From Candidatus Aciduliprofundum sp. (lineage in GTDB: Archaea > Thermoplasmatota > Thermoplasmata > Thermoplasmatales > Aciduliprofundaceae): a stretch of DNA of 7,051 bases. Location: NCBI GenBank assembly GCA_015523135.1, contig WAKY01000093.1:1-7051 (forward strand), in the 5' to 3' direction. This document shows, one piece after another, positions 1-5,643 of the stretch. Under the pieces are notes generated by a model. That model made no database searches. It was not told the origin of the DNA and worked only from the letters and a program-made list of their open reading frames with translations. The position numbers and the translations under genes were made by a program. The first letter of the stretch is position 1, and every line of letters begins with the position of its first letter.

Positions 1-2
1 AT

Positions 3-1049
3 TTAAACCCCGTGGTACTCCCACAGGGATTTTTTGAATTTCTCGATTTCCTGTTCTAAGGAATTCAGCTTGTCTTTGTTCACCTCTATACCTGCTATTT
101 TCATTATGAAGAGCAATGATTTTAAATGGTCCTCTGCACTCAATCTCCAATCTTCAACCTTCTTGTATATTCTGGGCTTTGGTGCCCTTATAGTTCCAGC
201 AGGTGTTTCTATTTCTGCCTCTATCTCTTCCTCAGGGAAGTACTTGGTAACATCTTGAACCTCACCTCTTGCATACGCCATTATCTCTGATTTTACTTCT
301 TTACTTATCCAGCCAATGTCCACATAGTAGTCCAAGAGCAATGTGATTTTGTCCCTTTTCACTCTCTCAAACAGGAACTCTATCCAGCGCATTAGGAGCA
401 CTATTGTGTAGTAGTCCTTCTTAATATGCTTAAGTATTGGACCTTCAGTCGGTTTCGGTAGCTCTGGTTCTTTCCTTCTTTCTTCCACAGGAGTGGGATT
501 CTCTTGCACATACTCTTTGGGTTTTTCCATAGGTGCTTCTCTTGGTTTCTCTTCTGGAATTTCTGTGCTTTCTTCAAACACTGGTGGTATTATCCCTGGC
601 TCTTCTGGTGGTATGACAGTATCTGGAGTTATAGGCATTTCTCTTCTTTCACTCATCTCTATGAATGGATTGATCTTCTGTGAAACTACCTCGTAAATGT
701 CAAGGAGCCTCTTTATGTTATCCTGCATCTCCTCGTTTACCTTTCTGATCTCGCTGATTTCATTTTCCAAAGAGCCAATCATTGAATCATGACGCTCGAT
801 TTTTGCTTGAAACTCGTCAATCTTCCTCGATATATCATCAAGCTTGGTTGTGAGCTCGTCAATATCCAAGCCCTTTAGGGCTGTACCCAAGACCTTCTCA
901 ATCTCGGCATCGTTTATTCCTGCTTCTGAAATTTCAGGCACTGCCTCTGCAGGTATCTCTGGAATCTCTGGCTCCTCTGCCTTCTTTGTCTTCTTTGCTT
1001 TTTTCGCTGCCTTATTCTCTTTTTTCTTCTTTTTAAACAACCCTGCCAT
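3..1049 (-). CDS. arlCE: Fused archaellum accessory protein ArlC-ArlD/E (FlaC-FlaD/E)
   Basis: This 348-residue cytosolic protein joins two archaellum motor-accessory modules. Residues 1-25 are very lysine-rich. Residues about 46-135 are a coiled coil ending in the FlaC signature LLDIYEVVSQKINPF (115-129). Residues 136-203 are a Pro/Glu-rich linker. Residues about 204-320 form the FlaD/E domain, with WIEFLFERV (222-230), LLDYYVDIGWISKEV (238-252) and the closing EDHLKSLLFIMKIAG (306-320). In the known families, ArlC/D/E proteins sit around the ArlH/ArlI/ArlJ motor and link it to chemotaxis through CheF. I chose the ATG at 1049 because a perfect GGAGGTGAT lies just upstream; a TTG start at 1064 would fall inside that site. 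The gene follows the archaellin after 69 bp on the same strand, so co-transcription is likely. The next archaellum genes should lie past the left edge. Confidence 0.9.
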   Translation of the reverse strand: MAGLFKKKKKENKAAKKAKKTKKAEEPEIPEIPAEAVPEISEAGINDAEIEKVLGTALKGLDIDELTTKLDDISRKIDEFQAKIERHDSMIGSLENEISEIRKVNEEMQDNIKRLLDIYEVVSQKINPFIEMSERREMPITPDTVIPPEEPGIIPPVFEESTEIPEEKPREAPMEKPKEYVQENPTPVEERRKEPELPKPTEGPILKHIKKDYYTIVLLMRWIEFLFERVKRDKITLLLDYYVDIGWISKEVKSEIMAYARGEVQDVTKYFPEEEIEAEIETPAGTIRAPKPRIYKKVEDWRLSAEDHLKSLLFIMKIAGIEVNKDKLNSLEQEIEKFKKSLWEYHGV

Positions 1050-1053
1050 TTTT

Positions 1054-1062
1054 ATCACCTCC
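1054..1062 (-). promoter_or_regulatory. Ribosome binding site of arlCE
   Basis: GGAGGTGAT on the minus strand, a long match to the archaeal 16S rRNA tail, ending four bases before the ATG at 1049. It decides the start: the in-frame TTG at 1064 overlaps this site and would leave the gene without one. Confidence 0.85.
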
Positions 1063-1118
1063 AAGGTTCAAAGGTTTTCTGGTGCGCTGGTACTCTAGTA
1101 CAAAGAAAGTCAAAGAGA

Positions 1119-1739
1119 TCAGTAGAGGTCAACGTACTTAGTAGTCAAAGTTGCAGGCACCATGAATTGTGCATATGTAGGCACACCATGCTTGGGTATT
1201 ATCTGCAAGGTTACCTGAGACTGTGGAGTGAGGTTCAATCCTACTGCACTTGCATTTATTAAAAGCTTTACTATATCCCCCTGAGTAACTACCTGCTGAG
1301 TATTCCAGTTCTCTGGTGGCATATCCCTTAGGATCTGTGCAGTAAAGGTAGTTTTACCCCATGTAGTACCATTCTTAATAATATCAACGCTTGTATAATT
1401 CAAAGTTGCATCCGTTGTTCCATCACTTAGTTCAATTAGCACATTCTTAATATCTATGGCAGGGCTTCCAGCTAGTAAACCAACCTTTATTTCAATGGCA
1501 GTAAGCTTTGGTGGGCTTGCTTTGAGGTCAACATCTCCTCCGATATGTATTATCTTGAAACCAGTGGCAACATCCTGAATGGCTATGTTACCCGTCTCCT
1601 CTGCCTGCTGCTGCAGCTGGTACGCTGTCTGTATGAGTACAGTTGCGGCGACGGCAGCCACTATAATCATTGCTATGAAGATTATTAGGGTGCCGACGCC
1701 CATTTCGCCTTTTTCTTTCTTATTCCATACCTTCTTCAT
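1119..1739 (-). CDS. arlB: Archaellin (archaeal flagellin), filament subunit
   Basis: This 206-residue protein is a typical archaellin in length and layout. The N-terminus is a class III signal peptide: a short basic leader ending KKEKG (7-11), then [20 protein letters not shown]. By analogy with characterised archaellins, the prepilin peptidase (PibD/FlaK) should cut after Gly11, leaving the conserved glycine at mature position +3. The hydrophobic helix from about 14 to 37 packs into the filament core, and [14 protein letters not shown] continues it. The rest is the beta-rich outer domain. Four N-X-S/T sequons (NYT, NGT, NAS, NLT) suggest N-glycosylation, as is usual for archaellins. The ATG at 1739 has GAGGTGAT five bases upstream. 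It is the first gene of the archaellum cluster here and the only archaellin in the window. Secreted subunits assemble at the base of the filament through the ArlI/ArlJ machinery, which is not in view. Confidence 0.95.
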   Translation of the reverse strand: MKKVWNKKEKGEMGVGTLIIFIAMIIVAAVAATVLIQTAYQLQQQAEETGNIAIQDVATGFKIIHIGGDVDLKASPPKLTAIEIKVGLLAGSPAIDIKNVLIELSDGTTDATLNYTSVDIIKNGTTWGKTTFTAQILRDMPPENWNTQQVVTQGDIVKLLINASAVGLNLTPQSQVTLQIIPKHGVPTYAQFMVPATLTTKYVDLY

Positions 1740-1744
1740 CTTTC

Positions 1745-1752
1745 ATCACCTC
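1745..1752 (-). promoter_or_regulatory. Ribosome binding site of the archaellin gene
   Basis: GAGGTGAT on the minus strand, five bases before the ATG at 1739. The same bases contain the TGA stop of a nine-codon upstream reading frame (1746-1772), so a ribosome ending that frame would stop on this site. Confidence 0.8.
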
Positions 1753-1772
1753 GGGTCTCTCTTTTTATTCAT
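1746..1772 (-). promoter_or_regulatory. Candidate leader ORF upstream of archaellin
   Basis: On the minus strand an ATG at 1772 opens MNKKRDPR and stops at TGA in the archaellin ribosome binding site. It sits directly after the leader hairpin. It has no strong ribosome binding site (only GGG a few bases upstream), and such a short frame can arise by chance. I list it because the overlap of its stop with the downstream site is the arrangement expected for translational coupling or re-initiation. Confidence 0.2.
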
Positions 1773-1792
1773 GAGCCCTTTTCTTTGGGCTC
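1773..1792 (-). promoter_or_regulatory. Hairpin in the archaellin mRNA leader
   Basis: Perfect inverted repeat GAGCCC-8 nt-GGGCTC, the most GC-rich motif in an otherwise AT-rich gap. On the minus strand it reads GAGCCCAAAGAAAAGGGCTC. The TATA-like element at 1815-1828 predicts transcription starting near 1790-1800, so the hairpin would form at or very near the 5' end of the mRNA. A stability element for an abundant transcript is one reading; a control site for translation is another. It is not followed by a U-run in either direction at the spacing expected of an intrinsic terminator. Confidence 0.45.
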
Positions 1793-1814
1793 CAAAATGA
1801 AATATGGCAAGGGG

Positions 1815-1828
1815 TTTAAAAATATTTA
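1815..1828 (-). promoter_or_regulatory. Candidate TATA box of the archaellin operon
   Basis: Minus-strand TAAATATTTTTAAA, about 75-90 bases upstream of the archaellin ATG, in a 150-bp gap. With the usual archaeal TATA-to-start distance of about 25 bases, the leader would be 50-60 nt. The palindrome ATTAAAATTTTTAAT at 1849-1863 lies 20 bp further upstream, where archaeal activators often bind. Confidence 0.5.
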
Positions 1829-1889
1829 GTTACAATTCTATAAAAATGATTAAAATTTTTAATTCTCAAGCAAGAAAATCAAATGAGGA

Positions 1890-4775
1890 TCATTCTCTGA
1901 ATTTTATGAAGTACACAATAACACCAACAATGACTGCAACTGCTATTATTACATATGTGAGATTGCTCATTATAAAATCCTCTATCTTTTCCCATATGCT
2001 CTTCTCTCCTACTCTAAATTCCACAGTAACATTCTTTGTTATATGAGAAGCTGATTTGAAAATAATAGTGGCTTTATGCATTCCTTTGGTGAGGTTTGTA
2101 GCTAAAGTTATATTTACATTCACCGTTTGATTTTGCTTAACATAAACACTTGTAACATTTGTAAAATTCTTATTGTTATAATACAAAAGCCAAGTTGCAT
2201 TTATCTTTTCATTCAATTTTGGGATTATCATAACCAATTCTGGTGTGTTTCCAACATTTCTTATTGTAGCGACCAATTTTATCTTATCTCCCTGCGATAC
2301 AACTTTTACATTCACAATAAATTGATGATTTTCTTGGACTGTTAAAAGAATAGGCACAGATGCCAAAGATTCATTTTCATAATTAACGCTGAAATCTATC
2401 TTGTACGAGCCTGCAGGCAGGTAAGGAGGAAGATATGTATGCAGGGTTACTATACAACTTTCTTGTGGATTTAAGATAAGAGATGCGTTAGAAATGTAGG
2501 AAAATTGAGCAGCACTTCCATTCAAAGTTATGGTAAAAAGATCTCTCATATTACCCTCGTTTACAACTTTTATTTTTGCAGTATAGTAATATGTTCCATT
2601 TTCAATTAGAGAGAGAACGGAAACAGACGCTTTATGCACAGGCTTAACTATAACCATAATCGATGCTCTTTTAGTTATATTCAACCTTGAAGATTTTATT
2701 GTTATATTAACATAGTTCTTTGTAAATCCATATGTTCCGTTTGGCACCAAGAGGGTTATAACAATGGGTTTTGAAGAATGGTAACTGAGATTCAATTTGC
2801 TATCATACAACATTGGCCAGTTCTTAGATTGATGCACATTGAGGATATAAGTATCATTACAATTTCCAGTATTTTCAATTATCATCTCAATATTTATCTT
2901 CTTTCCTGGAAATGCTGTGTACAAAGGTGCATATTCAACGTTAAAATCAACATATGGCAAAACTCTCAAAGTTATATTCTTCATTTTCACAATCTCCGTA
3001 GCCATTGAGCGAACCGATAGATTTAATGTATAATTTCCAACAATCGCGGATTTATAAGTATATATTGAAAAATTCACAATTTTATTTTCACTCTCATTTA
3101 ATTTCACAATTTTAATGGCTGGCTGAACTTTGAACAATGAAGTATTATAACGGATTTCCATAGTGTAATTATCCACCCAGTTTCCTGTATTGCTCACATA
3201 AACACTTATATTACTCCAGCGTCCGGCAGGTAAGTAATAAAGAGGATTTGTGGTTATATTGAAAGAATACTGCTTTACATAAACCATTTTTTCCATTGCA
3301 TTATTGCTTTCGTTTGTCTCTATTATATGATTAAAAGGATCTAAAAAAATCTTAACTCTATGCCATCCTGGAGTTGCAGTGAGGACTTCCTCAATATTTA
3401 TAACATTATTGATATACACATTTCTCAACATAGTTAAATTTCCATCTAAATAAACTCCATAACTAGTATTAAGAGGTACAGAAGAGTATAAACTCGCCTT
3501 TAAGGTTATATTAGAACCTTGAGAGTACAAGATCATATCTTCAACTTTCAAATCTGGAAATTCAGCACTTCTAAAATAGAGGTAAAATTTGCCATTTACT
3601 TCCTTTTGCCACACAATCCCTATCGTTTTATCATTAACAGATATTGCTGGAAAGAAAGAATTAGACGCACTAATGTTCAAAATCTCTCCTATTTTATTTC
3701 CATTCAAATCATAGATTGAGAATTTTATAATCCCCATAGGATTATCATTCCAAACTACAAACATTCTATCATGAATCACAGCAAGATGTGGATTCATAGA
3801 GTCTATTTTATCAGCAATTGTAAGATTTGTATCATCTACCTCCGTATATCCAGAAGAGCTTAATCGGGTAAATATAACCTCGTAAGCAAGGCGCTCTCTT
3901 GAACAAGAAAATACGGTAAATAGAGAGTTGTTGTAATAATAAGAGTCCACAGTTGTTTTAGGAGATACAACGGAAATTCTCCTTATCTCTGTTAAAAATT
4001 TTCCCTCGGGGCTTAATTTTCTATAAAATACGCTATATCCAGGCACAGTTGAATATCCAATCCAGAATACGTGAATATCATCGTTTTTATCAACAACAAT
4101 TGATGGCCTCATTGAATCCATATACGATTGAGAAATAACAATTGGAGAGAACATAGGAGAACCATAAGAATCAAATTTATCATACACTATCTCCCAGTGA
4201 GAGTTATTTAGTTCTTGCCATACTAGGTCAATATCACCGTTAGAATCTATAGCAATTTTTGGATTTATACAATCCGAATTAATTTTCCTAACGGGAATTG
4301 CTGGAATTTCAATCATGATATTCTTGTTGCTATAGAGCAATCTTGAAAAATAAATTGCCCAATGCCCTCCAGTAAATCTCTGCCATACAACATAAATATG
4401 ATCTCCCATAACCCCAAGCACAGGATTAGTATCATTACCTCCAAAATATGTAATTCTAGTGTCATTCACGATCTTGAAACCATCAGGTCTTACCCTCAAA
4501 TAGTATATATCCCACTGCCCATTTCTATCATCTTGCCAAACAATATTGTAATTTCCATCATTACTTCTCATAATCTGTGGCTCCGTGGAGTTTCCAAGCC
4601 ATGTGAGCCTTGAAGTTTGCCTCCATACTATATTATTCATTAAAGTCTCACTCTTCAAATTTTTTAAATGCAGTGATGAGCTAAATACACCCCCAAATAA
4701 TGCAGGAAGAACTAATAGAATGAGAAGAATTAAAGCCGGTAATCTAACCTTATAAAATTGGCGTTTCGATCTCAT
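1890..4775 (-). CDS. Membrane-anchored surface glycoprotein: seven-bladed beta-propeller, CARDB and Ig-like stalk
   Basis: 961-residue predicted exported protein with no name I recognise. Residues 1-30 are a basic-hydrophobic signal peptide. Residues about 67-402 hold seven repeats spaced 47-55 residues apart, most with a P-x-I / D-G-x-I-x-V-V-W-Q / W-x-I-Y-Y pattern; the blade tryptophans are W80, W131, W186, W238, W342 and W389, and the fifth blade lacks one. Residues 405-500 match CARDB, ending DPFNHIIETNESNNAMEKMV. Residues 505-605, 610-712, 715-813 and 817-921 are four Ig-like beta domains of NEW3-like type, each with an N-x-G-N turn. Residues 937-957 are a transmembrane helix with a short KFRE tail. 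About 37 N-X-S/T sequons are present. The ATG at 4775 has GGAG upstream and overlaps the regulator gene by 26 bases, suggesting coupled translation. Adhesin, S-layer-associated protein or ligand sensor are all possible. Confidence 0.85.
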   Translation of the reverse strand: MRSKRQFYKVRLPALILLILLVLPALFGGVFSSSLHLKNLKSETLMNNIVWRQTSRLTWLGNSTEPQIMRSNDGNYNIVWQDDRNGQWDIYYLRVRPDGFKIVNDTRITYFGGNDTNPVLGVMGDHIYVVWQRFTGGHWAIYFSRLLYSNKNIMIEIPAIPVRKINSDCINPKIAIDSNGDIDLVWQELNNSHWEIVYDKFDSYGSPMFSPIVISQSYMDSMRPSIVVDKNDDIHVFWIGYSTVPGYSVFYRKLSPEGKFLTEIRRISVVSPKTTVDSYYYNNSLFTVFSCSRERLAYEVIFTRLSSSGYTEVDDTNLTIADKIDSMNPHLAVIHDRMFVVWNDNPMGIIKFSIYDLNGNKIGEILNISASNSFFPAISVNDKTIGIVWQKEVNGKFYLYFRSAEFPDLKVEDMILYSQGSNITLKASLYSSVPLNTSYGVYLDGNLTMLRNVYINNVINIEEVLTATPGWHRVKIFLDPFNHIIETNESNNAMEKMVYVKQYSFNITTNPLYYLPAGRWSNISVYVSNTGNWVDNYTMEIRYNTSLFKVQPAIKIVKLNESENKIVNFSIYTYKSAIVGNYTLNLSVRSMATEIVKMKNITLRVLPYVDFNVEYAPLYTAFPGKKINIEMIIENTGNCNDTYILNVHQSKNWPMLYDSKLNLSYHSSKPIVITLLVPNGTYGFTKNYVNITIKSSRLNITKRASIMVIVKPVHKASVSVLSLIENGTYYYTAKIKVVNEGNMRDLFTITLNGSAAQFSYISNASLILNPQESCIVTLHTYLPPYLPAGSYKIDFSVNYENESLASVPILLTVQENHQFIVNVKVVSQGDKIKLVATIRNVGNTPELVMIIPKLNEKINATWLLYYNNKNFTNVTSVYVKQNQTVNVNITLATNLTKGMHKATIIFKSASHITKNVTVEFRVGEKSIWEKIEDFIMSNLTYVIIAVAVIVGVIVYFIKFRE

Positions 4776-5067
4776 AGTTCTCTCCATCTGCAATCATATT
4801 TATCTTCATTCTATTTCCTTCAAAATCCAAAACGGCACTGAAATCATTTATTTTGGATCTGTACTTCAATCTCTTTCCAACCTTTTCTTCCATGAGCAAT
4901 CCCATTTCCACAAGTTTCTTAATACGCCTGTAGCACACTGTAACAGGTATATTGTACTCCCTGCTCAACTCTCTTATTCCCTTAGCCCTTATGGATGTGC
5001 CAAGGAGTATCTGCGAGGAGTACCTATCCATAAACACGCTCACCATACTCTTTGCTTCAATGTTCAT
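4750..5067 (-). CDS. Winged-helix transcriptional regulator, co-oriented with the surface-protein gene
   Basis: 105-residue cytosolic protein. Residues about 12-56 read as a three-helix HTH: FMDRYSSQILLGTS, then IRELSREYN, the turn, and recognition helix IPVTVCYRRIKKLVEMGLL. Residues 58-70 (MEEKVGKRLKYRS) form the basic wing. A beta-rich tail of about 35 residues follows and may serve in dimerisation or sensing. It resembles the ArsR-like winged-helix group common in euryarchaea. It aligns without gaps to the divergent neighbour at 5272: 15 of 40 identical residues across the HTH. Its gene overlaps the surface-protein start by 26 bases, so the pair is very likely one transcript. EarA, a small winged-helix activator of archaellum operons in Methanococcus and Pyrococcus, is a possible functional relative given the nearby archaellin; I cannot confirm orthology. 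The ATG has only a weak GATGA upstream. Confidence 0.85.
   Translation of the reverse strand: MNIEAKSMVSVFMDRYSSQILLGTSIRAKGIRELSREYNIPVTVCYRRIKKLVEMGLLMEEKVGKRLKYRSKINDFSAVLDFEGNRMKINMIADGENYEIETPIL
4782..4785 (-). promoter_or_regulatory. Ribosome binding site fixing the surface-protein start
   Basis: GGAG on the minus strand, six bases before the ATG at 4775, inside the last codons of the upstream regulator gene. The alternative starts at 4787 (ATG) and 4793 (TTG) have no comparable site. Confidence 0.55.
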
Positions 5068-5094
5068 ACTTCATCATTCTACATCCCTATTATT

Positions 5095-5112
5095 AAATTT
5101 TTGGAAAAATTT
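5095..5112. repeat. AT-rich inverted repeat between TATA box and start of the 4750-5067 regulator
   Basis: AAATTTTT-GG-AAAAATTT, a perfect 8-bp inverted repeat with a 2-bp centre. It overlaps the downstream edge of the TATA-like box for the minus-strand regulator gene, where a bound protein would block transcription initiation. This fits an autorepression operator, but inverted repeats of A and T runs are common by chance in such AT-rich DNA. Confidence 0.35.
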
Positions 5113-5120
5113 TTATAAAT
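5110..5120 (-). promoter_or_regulatory. Candidate TATA box for the regulator and surface-protein unit
   Basis: ATTTATAAAAA on the minus strand, 43-53 bases upstream of the regulator ATG at 5067. The predicted start of transcription is near 5083-5090, giving a leader of roughly 16-24 nt. The surrounding DNA is so AT-rich that neighbouring positions are weaker alternatives. Confidence 0.45.
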
Positions 5121-5243
5121 TAAAATTTATCAATCAAAATCATACCTGTTTTTCAGAGATTATTCTCAAAAAATATTATCACAAAATATTCACAGAAGTA
5201 ATTAATCTCTCATAATTATCCACTTAGAAATTTGCCTCGAAAG

Positions 5244-5252
5244 TTTTTTAAA
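5244..5252 (+). promoter_or_regulatory. Candidate TATA box of the plus-strand regulator
   Basis: TTTTTTAAA preceded by purine-rich CGAAAG, a plausible BRE. Its centre lies about 24 bases before the ATG at 5272, so transcription should begin close to that ATG. A leaderless mRNA is therefore likely. Confidence 0.5.
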
Positions 5253-5271
5253 TGGTTATCAAAATGCGAAC

Positions 5272-5643
5272 ATGGGGATGCATATGGTGGACAAACATGC
5301 ATTAGCTCTGGTATTGATGGACGAGTACAATCTCAAAATACTAGCAGCATCTGCAATCAAACCGATATCCGTAAGAGAGATTGCCTATAGATTTGATATA
5401 CCACTTGCAAGCGCGTACAGGAAAATAAAGGAATTAGAAAGCATGGGACTGATAAAAGTGGATGGTACCAGGTTAACTCCAGATGGAAAGAGGTACAAAC
5501 TATATCGCTCTCAAGTGGAGAATTTTGAAGTGAGTTATCACAGAGATAAATTAAGAATAAAATTGCACATAAAGTGGCAGGAGCCTGAAATCATAGAAAG
5601 GGATATACTCTCACCTATACCTGAAGAGAGCCTAACTCCTTAA
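5272..5643 (+). CDS. Winged-helix transcriptional regulator, divergent paralogue
   Basis: 123-residue cytosolic DNA-binding protein. The HTH spans about residues 15-60: LMDEYNLKILAASAI, VREIAYRFD, and recognition helix IPLASAYRKIKELESMGLI. A wing follows at 61-79 (KVDGTRLTPDGKRYKLYRS), then a beta-rich tail with a VENFEVSYH segment like that of the paralogue at 4750-5067 and an acidic end (EEIIERD-like, 105-120). The matching order of HTH, wing and F-x-V strand argues for duplication. It is transcribed away from its paralogue across 204 bp, a common layout for regulators that act on a shared region. Starts at 5272, 5278 and 5284 are all in frame. The TATA position favours a leaderless start at 5272, whereas GGGG before 5284 would favour that one. 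Its 3' end overlaps the epimerase gene by 29 bp on the opposite strand. EarA-like control of the archaellum is a hypothesis only. Confidence 0.85.
   Translation: MGMHMVDKHALALVLMDEYNLKILAASAIKPISVREIAYRFDIPLASAYRKIKELESMGLIKVDGTRLTPDGKRYKLYRSQVENFEVSYHRDKLRIKLHIKWQEPEIIERDILSPIPEESLTP

Noticed and set aside
1050..1064. TTG start for arlCE five codons upstream
   Set aside because: It would place the start inside the GGAGGTGAT site that serves the ATG at 1049.
34..1098. Several plus-strand open frames opposite the arlCE gene
   Set aside because: They lie entirely antisense to a gene with clear domain matches, have low-complexity Ser/Phe-rich translations, and no ribosome binding sites.
1090..1101. 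GTACT-CT-AGTAC as a terminator between archaellin and arlCE
   Set aside because: The arms are five bases with a two-base loop, and no U-run follows on the minus strand. A processing or attenuation role cannot be supported.
1840..1889. Terminator for the surface-protein gene
   Set aside because: There are short T-runs on the minus strand, as archaeal terminators often have, but none stands out from the AT-rich background.
1804..4613. Plus-strand open frames of 66-83 codons opposite the surface-protein gene
   Set aside because: They mirror the coding strand of a well-supported protein, and their Ile/Ser/Asn-rich translations look like reverse-frame artefacts.
4952..5215. 87-codon plus-strand frame across the regulator start and the divergent gap
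   Set aside because: It overlaps the regulator gene antisense, then runs through AT-rich intergenic DNA, and has no recognisable domain or ribosome binding site.
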